Positions 39,662 through 51,014 are shown, numbered from the stretch's first letter. The stretch: 64,000 bases of DNA from Actinomycetota bacterium (GCA_014360685.1 JACIXB010000021.1:1-64000), one strand, 5' to 3'. Numbers and translations: made by a program. Notes: generated by a model not told the origin, from the sequence alone.

Positions 39662-39899
39662 CTCCCAGTTCGTTTCTTTTCCCTCCGGATCCCTGCCGAA
39701 CGCGAAAAGCGAAAGCCCCTTCTCCCCGTGGGGCCGGGGTTTTTAGCCGGGAACTATCCATTCTTCTCCCTCACCCGGGTCACCTCCCAGTTCGTTTCTT
39801 TTCCCTCCGGATCCCTGCCGAACGCGAAAAGCGAAAGCCCCTTCTCCCCGCGGGGGCCGGGGTTTTTAGCCGGGAACTATCCATTCTTCTCCCTCACCC
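39639..39899. repeat. ~122-bp tandem duplication (2 copies + 16-bp third) including start of flavodoxin gene
   Basis: ttcttctccctcacccgggtcacctcccagttcgtttc...gggaactatcca at 39639-39760 and 39761-39883, partial copy from 39884. Confidence 0.95.
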
Positions 39900-40198
39900 C
39901 GCCTTTCGTTCCCTCGTTCACGCCGGCTTTTAAAGATTATAACCTTGAGCAACCTCACCACGGGCGTTGCGGCCGAGGTGCACAGGTGGTTAGGGGGATA
40001 TGGGCATGCCGAAGGCGAAGAATGGTCACGGGGTAACCATGGCTTGCGTAAAGGGGTGTTCAGGGGATGGACATGGACCGGCAGAAGCTGAAAATAACGG
40101 CCACGGGAGAACCGTGGAGGCGGGACACGGCCGCATACCGTCCGGCATGGAGGCTTCCCGGGGGACGGGAAGCACGGGACGGGCGGTACGGGGTCAGA

Positions 40199-40227
40199 TT
40201 GAAGGGGCACAGGGTATGCTTTATACT
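40199..40227 (+). promoter_or_regulatory. Sigma-A-like promoter upstream of pyrG leader
   Basis: TTGAAG (40199-40204), 17-bp spacer, TATACT (40222-40227). Confidence 0.6.
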
Positions 40228-40302
40228 GGGAAGGCGGGACGATGGCCGGAAAGAGGGGTGAGCGGTCATTACCGTAGGCGTTTGCGAACGGGAAGCAGGG
40301 AG

Positions 40303-40342
40303 GACGGAATCCCTCGGGATCACAGGGATTCCGTCTCTTTTT
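40303..40342 (+). terminator. Intrinsic terminator in pyrG 5' region
   Basis: GACGGAATCCCT-cgggatcac-AGGGATTCCGTC then TCTTTTT. Confidence 0.85.
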
Positions 40343-40480
40343 AAAGAATAATCATTTTGAGTCCCCGCGGGTCTCGACCTGCCGGATAAGCCGACGGTAG
40401 GGAAGGGGCTGGGATACAAAGTGCCGGGTACATGCAAGGGCGGGGAACGGCAGCCGATTGAATACGGGGGAGGTTGAAGG

Positions 40481-42121
<1,641 letters not shown>

Positions 42122-42321
42122 GGAGGCGGGATCGGCCGGTGGTCCGCTGATTATGCTCCTCCGCCTTGCCCACGGCGGGGAGGGATGCGCGCGGCGCACC
42201 GTGTCGGCGTGGACGACGAGCCGGGATGGCGTGAAATGGCGAAGCGCCCCTCCAGGCGGCCTAAGGACGAGGAACCGCGGGATCCCAAAACCGAGGACTT
42301 GGAGCACGGGAGGGAAAAGGA

Positions 42322-43446
42322 ATGGAGGACCGGCTGCTGGAGACCTTCCTCCAGTTGGTAAGAATTGATAGTGAGACCTTCCACGAGGGCCGGGTGGTGG
42401 ACTTCGTCGTGAACTGGGCCCGCGACTGCGGTTTCGAGGCCTATGTGGACAACGCGGGAAAGGCTATAGGCGGGGAGGCGGGCAACGTCTACGTGCACGT
42501 TCCCGCCGCCGGCGTGGAGGCACCGCCCCTTCTCTTCTGTTCCCATCTGGATACGGTGAGCCCGGGGCGGGGCGTGGAGCCCCTGGTGCGGGGAGAGAGG
42601 GTCATCTCCGCCGGGAAGACCGTGCTGGGCGCGGATTGCAAGGCGGGGGTGGCGGTCATGTTGGAGCTCATCCGCCTTGCCGGGGAGGGGGGGTTTCCCC
42701 GCGGGCCGCTGGAATTCCTCTTCACCATCGCCGAGGAAAAGCAGCTCCAGGGCGTGCGCAACCTGGAATGGGAGCGTATCCGCTCGCGCCACGCCTTCGT
42801 TCTGGACGGTTCGGGCGAAGTGGGAGGCATAATAAACGCCTCTCCCACCCAGGACAACCTGGAGTTCGTCTTCACCGGCCGCGCGGCTCACGCCGGGGTG
42901 GAACCGGAAAAGGGCATCAACGCCATCTACGGGGCCTGCTGGGCGGTGAGCCTCATGCGCCTGGGTCGTATCGACTCCGAGACCACCGCCAACGTGGGGA
43001 TCATACGCGGTGGGCGGGCGGTGAACATCGTACCCGATCGCGCCGTGGTGGAGGGGGAGGTGCGCTCCCTGGACCAGGAGAAACTGGAGGAACAGAGAAG
43101 GAGCATGATCCGCGCCGCCATAGAGGCCGAGGCGGCGGTGGGAGTTGGGGTGGAGGTTAGGACCGAGCGGGCTTACGAGGGTTTCCGCATCGATCCCCGG
43201 GATCCCCTGGTGCTTCTGGCCGTGGAGGCGGGAAAGGCCATGGGCATGAGGATGGAGGTCCGTTCCTCGGGAGGGGGGAGTGACGCCAACTTCCTGAACG
43301 CCTCGGGAATAAAGGCCCTGGTCCTGAACATGGGTTCGCGTGAGGCCCACACCACCCACGAGTACCTGGAGATATCGGACCTGCGCCGCCTGGAGCGGCT
43401 GTGCCGGGAAATAGCCGGGGCGGCGGGAAGGCTGAGGGGAAAGTGA
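42322..43446 (+). CDS. M20 family metallopeptidase (PepT-like)
   Basis: LLFCSHLDTVSPGRGVEP, TVLGADCKAGVAVMLELI, FLFTIAEEKQLQG, SGGGSDANFLNASGIKALVLNMG. Confidence 0.9.
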   Translation: MEDRLLETFLQLVRIDSETFHEGRVVDFVVNWARDCGFEAYVDNAGKAIGGEAGNVYVHVPAAGVEAPPLLFCSHLDTVSPGRGVEPLVRGERVISAGKTVLGADCKAGVAVMLELIRLAGEGGFPRGPLEFLFTIAEEKQLQGVRNLEWERIRSRHAFVLDGSGEVGGIINASPTQDNLEFVFTGRAAHAGVEPEKGINAIYGACWAVSLMRLGRIDSETTANVGIIRGGRAVNIVPDRAVVEGEVRSLDQEKLEEQRRSMIRAAIEAEAAVGVGVEVRTERAYEGFRIDPRDPLVLLAVEAGKAMGMRMEVRSSGGGSDANFLNASGIKALVLNMGSREAHTTHEYLEISDLRRLERLCREIAGAAGRLRGK

Positions 43447-43994
43447 CGGAAGGACACGGACACGAGCTTCTGCACAGGCGCACCGTCTTCGAGGGCAAGG
43501 TGGTTCGGTTATACGTGGACCGGGTCCGCCTTCCCGATGGCCGGGAGGCGGAAAGGGAAGTCGTGCTCCACTGGGGAGCGGTGGGCATGGTGCCACTGGA
43601 TGCCGAGGGAAGGGTCATCCTGGTGCGCCAGTACCGGCATGCTCCCGGGGAGACGCTCCTGGAGATACCGGCGGGCAAGCTGTACCCGGGCGAGGAACCC
43701 CTGCAATGCGCGCAAAGGGAGCTCCTGGAGGAAGTGGGTTGCCGGGCGGGCAGGTGGGTGAAGCTGGCCTCCTTCTACACCTCGCCCGGTTTCTCCGACG
43801 AGATGCTCCACCTCTACCTGGCCCTCGAACTCCAGGAAGGGGAGGCCTCTCCCGAGGAGGACGAGTTCCTCGAGGTAGTGCGCATTTCCCTGGATCGGGC
43901 CCTGATGCTGGTAAAAGAGGGAGAGATCAAGGACTCCAAGACGGTGGCGGGCCTGGCCCTGGCCGCCCTTTACGGAGAGGGAAAATTCGCCTGA
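43443..43994 (+). CDS. NUDIX hydrolase (ADP-ribose pyrophosphatase-like)
   Basis: Nudix box GKLYPGEEPLQCAQRELLEEVG; preceded by VRQYRHAPGETLLEIPAG; GTG start overlaps upstream stop. Confidence 0.93.
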   Translation: MTEGHGHELLHRRTVFEGKVVRLYVDRVRLPDGREAEREVVLHWGAVGMVPLDAEGRVILVRQYRHAPGETLLEIPAGKLYPGEEPLQCAQRELLEEVGCRAGRWVKLASFYTSPGFSDEMLHLYLALELQEGEASPEEDEFLEVVRISLDRALMLVKEGEIKDSKTVAGLALAALYGEGKFA

Positions 43995-44119
43995 CGGAAG
44001 GGCTTGACGGTTTCCCGGCATATCTCGGCATCCCGGGGACATAAAGGGGGCGATGGGAGGTCCGTGATGATTGGGCAAGGGGTTTTCCGGCATGATACCC
44101 GTGAGCTGGAGGGAAAGCG

Positions 44120-45274
44120 ATGATCATAGGTGTGCCCCGCGAGGTGGTGGACCAGGAGTTCCGAGTGGCCCTCACCCCCCAAGGCGCCCACGAGCTGGTT
44201 CACGAGGGACACAGGGTGCTGGTGGAGAGGGGGGCCGGGGAGGGCTCCAGCATTTCCGACCGTGAATACCGCGAGGCGGGGGCCGAGGTGGTGGAGGGTC
44301 CGGGGGAGGTATTCGGGGCGTCGGAGCTGGTCCTCAAGGTCAAGGAACCCCAGGAAAGCGAGTATCCCCTCCTCAGGGAAAACCAGGTGCTCTTCGCTTT
44401 CCTCCACCTGGCCGCCAACCGCGGCCTCACCGAGGAACTCCTGAAGAGGCGGGTCATAGGGGTTGCCTACGAGACGGTCCAGAGGGATGACGGGACCCTT
44501 CCCCTCCTGGCCCCCATGAGCGAGGTGGCCGGGCGTATGGCTCCCCAGGTGGGGGCGCATTACCTGGAAAAGATGAACGGAGGGAGGGGGCTGCTTCTCG
44601 GGGGGGCCACCGGCGTACCGCCCGCCAACGTGGTCATCCTGGGGGCGGGCATCGTGGGCTCCCACGCCGCCATACTGGCTACCGGGATGGACGCTCACGT
44701 CATGGTCCTGGACAAGAGCGTGGTCAAGATGCGCTACCTGGAGCACATCCTGCACGGACGAATTACCACCCTGATCTCCAACAAGATGAACGTCGCCCTG
44801 GCGGTAAGGGACGCCGACCTGGTGATCGGCGCGGTCCTGGTCCCCGGTGCCCGCTGTCCCGTGCTGGTGGGAGAGGAGGTGGTGAGGGACATGCGTCCCG
44901 GCTCCGTTGTGGTGGACGTATCCATAGACCAGGGGGGATGCGTGATGACCTCCCGTCCCACCACCCATTCCGATCCCGTTTACGAGGCACACGGCGTACT
45001 CCATTACTGCGTGGGCAACATGCCGGGGGCGGTGCCCCATACCTCCACCTTCGCCCTGACCAACGTCACCTTGCCCTACGTGCAGATGATAGCCGGCTTG
45101 GGGCTGGCGGAGGCCGTGCGTCGGGACAGGAGCCTGGCCAGGGGCGTGAACACCATCGAGGGGAGGATAACCAATCGGCCCGTGGCCGAGGCCCATGCCT
45201 TGGTTTACGAACCCCTGGAATATATCCTCCCTATAGAATTCCCGGGAGCCGGCTACCCTGGCTGTCTCACCTAG
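44120..45274 (+). CDS. ald: Alanine dehydrogenase
   Basis: MIIGVPREVVDQEFRVALTPQGAHELVHEGHRVLVERGAGEGS ... VSIDQGGCVMTSRPTTHSDPVYEAHGVLHYCVGNMPGAVPHTST. Confidence 0.96.
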   Translation: MIIGVPREVVDQEFRVALTPQGAHELVHEGHRVLVERGAGEGSSISDREYREAGAEVVEGPGEVFGASELVLKVKEPQESEYPLLRENQVLFAFLHLAANRGLTEELLKRRVIGVAYETVQRDDGTLPLLAPMSEVAGRMAPQVGAHYLEKMNGGRGLLLGGATGVPPANVVILGAGIVGSHAAILATGMDAHVMVLDKSVVKMRYLEHILHGRITTLISNKMNVALAVRDADLVIGAVLVPGARCPVLVGEEVVRDMRPGSVVVDVSIDQGGCVMTSRPTTHSDPVYEAHGVLHYCVGNMPGAVPHTSTFALTNVTLPYVQMIAGLGLAEAVRRDRSLARGVNTIEGRITNRPVAEAHALVYEPLEYILPIEFPGAGYPGCLT

Positions 45275-45354
45275 CGGAAAGGGGAAGAAGGGCAGGAGAC
45301 CCGGAGACGGGAAGAGTGGAGTATATCCTCCCCATGGAATTCCCGGGAGCCGGC
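45217..45354. repeat. 37-bp imperfect direct repeat of ald 3' end
   Basis: 45217-45253 vs 45318-45354, 34/37 identical (ggaRtatatcctcccYatRgaattcccgggagccggc). Confidence 0.85.
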
Positions 45355-45699
45355 CATAACCGGCCTTATCATGAAGTTCTTGTCGACCAAGGGAAGGTAT
45401 TATCTTCGGGGGGCGCTTCGGGGGATCTTGGGTATCCTTGGTAAATACCGTCCGTAAAGGTATGAGGTGGGTTAAGGTCACGTGGATGGAGCCAGGCGAT
45501 CATGGGGACCTTGGCGAATATCATCTTGAGGGGACCTCAGGTGGTTGGAAGCCGCGCGGTCAGCTCCGCGTGGCGTAGGGGACCGGGCAGATGCCTTAAG
45601 AAGAGTGAACACGGATTAATGCGATGTGGATGGCGTAACCTGATCCAAGGGACATTCATGAGTGCCGCCCGAAGAGGGCGTGGAGTGGCTTAGGCTCAC

Positions 45700-46704
45700 G
45701 TGAACAAGGCCATGAGATCAGAGGGGAGCCTTAGCGGAGAGGATTCCGCCTGGCCGGATCTTTTACGGGAATTCCTGGTCTATCTGCGGGCGGAGAGAGG
45801 CCTGTCGGAGCGCACCGTGGATGCCTATCGCAGAGACATGGCGCGCTTGGTGGATTTCGCCCTGCGGGAAGGCATCCGTTCTCCCGGCCAAATGGGCAGG
45901 GAACAGGTCACCACCTTTTTGGAGGAGATGGCGGAGACGGGGCTCTCGCCGAGATCCCTTGCCCGCCTCACCGCATCCCTTCGCGCCTTTCAGCGTTTTC
46001 TGGTCCAGGACGGTGGGGGGGAGGTCCTCCCCCTCGGCGACCTTCCCTATCCCCGGCATGCCAGGAAACTGCCCGCGGTCCTCAGCCTGGAGGAAGTGGA
46101 AATCCTCCTGGAACAGCCCATGCCCGGAGACGCCCTGGGCCTGAGGGACCGGGCGCTGCTGGAAACCCTTTACGGCACCGGGGTACGCATCTCCGAGTTG
46201 GTATACCTGGACCTGGAGGACCTTGACCTGAAGGAAGGGGAGATGCGGGTGATGGGCAAGGGTTCACGGGAGAGGGTGGTTCCGGTGGGCGGGAGGGCCG
46301 CCGAAGCGCTGGCCGCATACCTGGCACACGGCAGGCCGAGGCTCTCCCGCAGCCCCTCCCAGAGAGCCTTGTTCCTGAACTCCAGGGGTGGCCGGATAAC
46401 CCGCCAGGGGGTTTGGGGGGTGGTGCGCAAGTACGCGGAAAGGGTGGGCCTGAAGGACAGGATGACGCCCCATACCCTGCGCCACAGCTACGCCACCCAC
46501 CTGCTGGAGAACGGCGTGGACCTGCGCTACATTCAGGAGCTGTTGGGGCATGCCAGCGTAAGTACCACCCAGATCTACACCCACGTTAGCCGGAAGCACC
46601 TGAAGGAAGTTTACCTCAGGTCCCATCCGCACGCCGCGGGCTTTCCCGGGTTGCCGGAAGGCTCCGGGCCGCGGCATACGCATGAGGATGAGCCGGATTA
46701 TTAA
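45700..46704 (+). CDS. xerD: Site-specific tyrosine recombinase (XerC/XerD)
   Basis: LYGTGVRISELVYLDLEDLD, TPHTLRHSYATHLLENGVDLRYIQELLGHASVSTTQIYTHVS. Confidence 0.93.
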   Translation: MNKAMRSEGSLSGEDSAWPDLLREFLVYLRAERGLSERTVDAYRRDMARLVDFALREGIRSPGQMGREQVTTFLEEMAETGLSPRSLARLTASLRAFQRFLVQDGGGEVLPLGDLPYPRHARKLPAVLSLEEVEILLEQPMPGDALGLRDRALLETLYGTGVRISELVYLDLEDLDLKEGEMRVMGKGSRERVVPVGGRAAEALAAYLAHGRPRLSRSPSQRALFLNSRGGRITRQGVWGVVRKYAERVGLKDRMTPHTLRHSYATHLLENGVDLRYIQELLGHASVSTTQIYTHVSRKHLKEVYLRSHPHAAGFPGLPEGSGPRHTHEDEPDY

Positions 46705-46786
46705 GGGCCTACCGGTGGACCGGAGGAACCCGCGCTCCGCCAGCGGGGCGACGGAAGCGAAGGAAGCTTTTCATCCGTCGTCCGGG

Positions 46787-46813
46787 TTGAAGAGGCGGGG
46801 ATTCGGTTATAAT
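46787..46813 (+). promoter_or_regulatory. Candidate promoter of radical SAM transcription unit
   Basis: TTGAAG (46787-46792), 15-bp spacer, TATAAT (46808-46813). Confidence 0.4.
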
Positions 46814-46962
46814 AGTATGAAAATATGGTCAAGGGATGAAACGGGTGCCTTACTACGGTGTTCTTATCTAGAAAAAGGATGAAGGTAAGCGATTTTTCTT
46901 GCGAGAGGAGGTGATGGGAAGCGGGAAATGCGGGTATCAAGAGACGGGAAAGGAGGTGAAGC

Positions 46963-48315
46963 ATGCCTGACGTTACCGCCTTCCGGGATTACATGATCAA
47001 GAAAACCATCAACGGCTTAATCTTCGTTCTTCCCAACGTGCCGGACGACAAGCTGCTCTCCTTCGCCGAGAAGTTCGTCCGGGAGATCAAGTGGCCGGAC
47101 GGCCAGGAATTCGTCAGGAACCTCATCCTGCAGGTGAAGAGGAGGCTTCCCGAGCTCCATCGGAACGTGCGCCGCGGGGCCATAAACTTCCTCACCGACG
47201 CCCTTTTCTACAAGGCCAGGGTAAGGGAGGAGTTCGAACGCCGCGAGGGTTTCAGCCCGCCCCTGCTCCTGGTCATAAGCCCCACCATGCGCTGCAACCT
47301 GCGCTGCGTGGGCTGCTACGCGGGAATGTACTCCAAGAAGGACGACCTGCCAGAGGAGGTGCTGGACCGGGTCATCCGCGAGGCCAAGGAGATGGGCATC
47401 TACTTCCTGGTCATCTCCGGAGGAGAACCCTTCTTCTATGGACCCTTGTTAGACACCTTCCGACGGCATAACGACGTCACTTTCCAGGTGTATACCAACG
47501 GGACCCTTATCGACCGGGAACTGGCCCAGGAGATAGCCGAGCTGGGGAACGTCATCCCCTGCATATCCGTGGAGGGCTACCGCGAGGAGACGGACCAGCG
47601 CCGGGGAGAGGGCGTCTACGACAAGGTCCTCCGGGCTATGGATAACCTCAAGGAAGCCGGAGCCCTGTTCGGATTCTCGGCCACGGTCACCCGCTTCAAC
47701 TCCGACCTCCTCACCAGCGAGGAGTTCGTGGACTTCTACCTGGAGGAGAAGGGGTGCTTCATAGGGTGGTACTTCCAGTACATGCCCATCGGGACCCGTC
47801 CCTCCCTGGACCTCATGACCACCCCCGAGCAGCGCATACAGCGCTGGGAACGCATCAACCGCATGCGGCGGGAGAGGAAGGCCCTCATATCCGACTTCTG
47901 GTGCGACGGTCCACTGGTGGGTGGGTGCATGGCCGGAGGCCACAACTACCTGCACATCAACCAGAACGGGGACGTGGAACCCTGCGTGTTCGCCCATTTC
48001 GCGGTGGACAACATCAAGGAAAAGTCGCTGGCCGAGGTCCTGAACTCCGATTTCTTCCGGGCCATACGCAGCCGGCGGCCCTACCATCCCAACCTGCTGC
48101 GCCCCTGCATGATCATCGACCACCCCTACGTCCTGCGGGAATGCGTGGCCCTGAGCGGCGCCCGGCCCACGCACCCCGAGGCGGAAGGTATCCTCACCGA
48201 GCTGGCGCCCGACCTCGACCGCTACGGAGAGGAGTACGGTCGCCTGGCGGACGAGGTGTGGATGGAGCATTATCAGCAGCCCCACCTCAGGGCGGAAGGA
48301 GGGGCCACGGCCTGA
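46963..48315 (+). CDS. Radical SAM/SPASM-like protein
   Basis: SPTMRCNLRCVGCYAGMY (CxxxCxxC), VISGGEPFFY, Cys-rich C-term (GGCMAGGHNYLHINQNGDVEPCVFAHF ... RPCMIID ... LRECV). Confidence 0.9.
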   Translation: MPDVTAFRDYMIKKTINGLIFVLPNVPDDKLLSFAEKFVREIKWPDGQEFVRNLILQVKRRLPELHRNVRRGAINFLTDALFYKARVREEFERREGFSPPLLLVISPTMRCNLRCVGCYAGMYSKKDDLPEEVLDRVIREAKEMGIYFLVISGGEPFFYGPLLDTFRRHNDVTFQVYTNGTLIDRELAQEIAELGNVIPCISVEGYREETDQRRGEGVYDKVLRAMDNLKEAGALFGFSATVTRFNSDLLTSEEFVDFYLEEKGCFIGWYFQYMPIGTRPSLDLMTTPEQRIQRWERINRMRRERKALISDFWCDGPLVGGCMAGGHNYLHINQNGDVEPCVFAHFAVDNIKEKSLAEVLNSDFFRAIRSRRPYHPNLLRPCMIIDHPYVLRECVALSGARPTHPEAEGILTELAPDLDRYGEEYGRLADEVWMEHYQQPHLRAEGGATA

Positions 48316-48332
48316 ACGCTCGAGGAGTGGAG

Positions 48333-48366
48333 GCGAGGGCCGTCCCGCGGGGCGGCCCTTCGCTTT
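48333..48366 (+). terminator. Candidate terminator after radical SAM gene
   Basis: GCGAGGGCCG-tcccgcgggg-CGGCCCTTCGC then TTTC; weak T tract. Confidence 0.4.
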
Positions 48367-48367
48367 C

Positions 48368-49381
48368 GTGCCGGAGGAGATGCAGGGTAGCACATCCGGC
48401 GTCGTCCGGGAGAGGGGGAGGAAGAAGTTGGCGATGGAGGAAGTGATCTTCGGAGAAGGATGGCTGGACAAGCTCCTATCGGAGCGGTCGGCACCTCGAC
48501 GGCTCAAGGAACGGGTGCGCGAAGCTTTGCAGGAGGAAAGGAACAAGAAGGCCTGCGCCCGTCGCTGGAAGGAGGTGGACCGACTCCTGGGGGCGGGTGA
48601 GGTTAGCCGGGCCCTCGAGGAGGCCACGGCTTCCTTCCGCGAGGCCTTGGGGGCCATCAAGGGATCGGTAAAGAGGGAGGAGGACCTGTCCACGCCCTTC
48701 AGCCCCTTCCTGGCCGGCGAAGAGAAGATAAGGGAGGCCCTGCAACCTCCCCCCGAGTGGAAGGGAATCTCCGGACACCTCGATGACCTGGAAGCGCTTC
48801 GAGCCCTCGTATTCCTCAACCACTTGCGACGTTTGATGGCTTCCTGGGGCGCTCCAATCTGGAAAGGTCCGGCGGAGGGACTGTTGCAGCGGCTGGACGG
48901 GGACCTGGAGGAACTGAGACGAGTGCGAGAGGAGCTGCGCTCCCTGGACAAGGGTGACTTGGAGGCGGAAGCGGACCTGGCTGACCATTACGCCGGCGCC
49001 GCCTCGAGGTTCGCCCGGGATCTTTTCCAGCTGCACCTGCTTAACTCCCGCCATCCCGAGGTGGGTATGCGTTTCCACATCCTCTGGGAGCAAGTGGAGA
49101 AATTACTCGAGGACCGTGACTTCGCGGCCGCCGCCCAGGAGGCCTTCAGCGTTCTGGAGGAGGCCTTCGATGTCGCCGGGCTGGGAGGCGGCGATCTTTT
49201 GGAGATGGTGGACATCCTTTACGACTACTTTTCGGATCCGGAGGAGCTCCGCCGGGTGGTGGACGCCATGGCCGCCATGCGTCGCGGAGTCGGCAGGTCT
49301 CCCTGGGAAGGACGGGAGAGGCGGTTTATAGACACGCTGAGAAGCGCCCTGGAGGACATGGGCCTTTTAAGTTTAAGGTAA
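48368..49381 (+). CDS. Uncharacterised helical protein
   Basis: 337 aa, high charged/leucine content, no recognised motif; in-frame ATG at 48434 may be the true start. Confidence 0.65.
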   Translation: MPEEMQGSTSGVVRERGRKKLAMEEVIFGEGWLDKLLSERSAPRRLKERVREALQEERNKKACARRWKEVDRLLGAGEVSRALEEATASFREALGAIKGSVKREEDLSTPFSPFLAGEEKIREALQPPPEWKGISGHLDDLEALRALVFLNHLRRLMASWGAPIWKGPAEGLLQRLDGDLEELRRVREELRSLDKGDLEAEADLADHYAGAASRFARDLFQLHLLNSRHPEVGMRFHILWEQVEKLLEDRDFAAAAQEAFSVLEEAFDVAGLGGGDLLEMVDILYDYFSDPEELRRVVDAMAAMRRGVGRSPWEGRERRFIDTLRSALEDMGLLSLR

Positions 49382-49463
49382 TGAGCGACTTAGGGAGAAG
49401 CGGGGCTTGGGTTGGAGGGCCATAACGGCCCCGGTCACGGCGGCGGGCGCGGAGGTAGGGCAA

Positions 49464-50717
49464 GTGGGCGGTATCAAGCGCGTGATCTGGATAGTCCTGG
49501 ACGGAGTGGGGGCCGGAGAGCTTCCCGACGCCGGGGATTACGGGGACCGGGGAGCCCATACCCTTTTACACACCGCGGAGGCTGTGGGCGGACTATCCCT
49601 TCCCAACCTGGAAAGGCTCGGGCTGGGAAACGTAGCGCCGGCTGAGGGCTTGATGTCCAGGCGGGACGCAGAAGGGGCCTTCGGGAAAATGAAAGAGGCC
49701 TCGCCGGGCAAGGATTCCACCACCGGCCACTGGGAACTGGCGGGCGTTATCCTGGATCGCCCCTTCCCCGTCTACCCCCGCGGTTTCCCCCCCGAGGTGG
49801 TGGAAGAGTTCGAGAGGCGCATCGGGAGAAAGGTTCTGGGGAACAGGCCGGCTTCCGGGACCAGTATCATCGAGGAGCTGGGGGAGGAACACCTGCGCAC
49901 CGGGAGGCCCATCCTCTACACCTCGGCGGACAGCGTCTTCCAACTGGCGGCCCACAAGGAAGTGATCCCCCTCGAGGAGCTCTACCGCATGTGCCGCGCG
50001 GCCCGGGAGATCCTGCGGGGCGAGCACGCCGTGAGCAGGGTCATCGCCAGGCCCTTCGTGGGACAGCCGGGGTCATTCCGGCGGGTGGGCGCGGAGCGCT
50101 TGGATCTCTCCCTTCCCCCTCCTCGGCCCACGGTCCTGGACCTCTGCCGGGAGGCAGGCCTGCCGGTGATCGGAGTGGGCAAGGTGGGAGACCTTTTCGC
50201 GGGACGGGGTTTCCTGCGCAGCCCGCACACCTCGGGCAACGCCGAGACCATGTCCCGGCTCCTGGAGGAAGTGAAGGCGGGGGGAAGCGGCATCCTCATG
50301 GCCAACCTGGTGGACTTCGACATGCTCTACGGCCACCGCCGGGACCCGGAAGGCTTCGCCGGCGCCCTGCGCGAGGTGGACGCCTTCCTGCCCCGGCTCC
50401 AGGAGGCCATGCGCCCCGAGGACCTGCTGCTCATGGTCTCCGACCACGGCTGCGACCCCACCTTCAGGGGCACGGACCACACCCGGGAATACGGGCTTCT
50501 CCTGGCCTGGAGTCCTGTTTTGTCCGCAGGCGTCGACTTGGGAACGAGAAAAACCTTCGCCGACGCCGGAAAAACGGTGGCCGAACTTCTCGGACTGGAC
50601 GGTTCGTCTCTTGACGGGGACAGTTTCGCCGGACGGTTCCGAGGGAAGAAAGGCGATTTCAATCCCTGTCAGGGACCAGGATCGCCTGGGGAGGCGGAAG
50701 CCGGGCTTGGTCGATGA
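49464..50717 (+). CDS. deoB: Phosphopentomutase
   Basis: IKRVIWIVLDGVGAGELPDAGDYGDRGAHTLLHTAE, KDSTTGHWELAGV, DHGCDPTFRGTDHTREY; GTG start with ggagg SD. Confidence 0.95.
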   Translation: MGGIKRVIWIVLDGVGAGELPDAGDYGDRGAHTLLHTAEAVGGLSLPNLERLGLGNVAPAEGLMSRRDAEGAFGKMKEASPGKDSTTGHWELAGVILDRPFPVYPRGFPPEVVEEFERRIGRKVLGNRPASGTSIIEELGEEHLRTGRPILYTSADSVFQLAAHKEVIPLEELYRMCRAAREILRGEHAVSRVIARPFVGQPGSFRRVGAERLDLSLPPPRPTVLDLCREAGLPVIGVGKVGDLFAGRGFLRSPHTSGNAETMSRLLEEVKAGGSGILMANLVDFDMLYGHRRDPEGFAGALREVDAFLPRLQEAMRPEDLLLMVSDHGCDPTFRGTDHTREYGLLLAWSPVLSAGVDLGTRKTFADAGKTVAELLGLDGSSLDGDSFAGRFRGKKGDFNPCQGPGSPGEAEAGLGR

Positions 50718-51014
50718 TTTCCATGACCCCCCGCTGACTTTTCCCGCCTATGCGGTAAAGGGCCCCGGCGAAACTTTACATATGCCCGCGATAACCCGCC
50801 TGCCAGGGGGAGCCCGCGGGGATTCACGGTCGGCCTCCACGAAGGCCACGCTCAGCGGCCGGGAATACATATGTGCGCGCTTTCCCTCCGCGGCGTCCTT
50901 TTGGGTCGCGTCACCGTCCGTGCAAGGCTTTCGCCTCCCATCCCGGAGCTGGACACCATGTTTAACCGAGACCGCTTACGGAATCGACAAGGAGAGGCCG
51001 CCCTCGCGTGGTGA

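Noticed and set aside
40000-40342. 6S RNA, SRP RNA, tmRNA or RNase P RNA in the pyrG upstream region
   Set aside because: None of the diagnostic conserved sequence blocks of those RNAs are present by eye.
45700-46704. Tyrosine recombinase as a mobile-element integrase
   Set aside because: Matches housekeeping XerC/D (size, motifs); no tRNA target, att repeats or phage genes around it.
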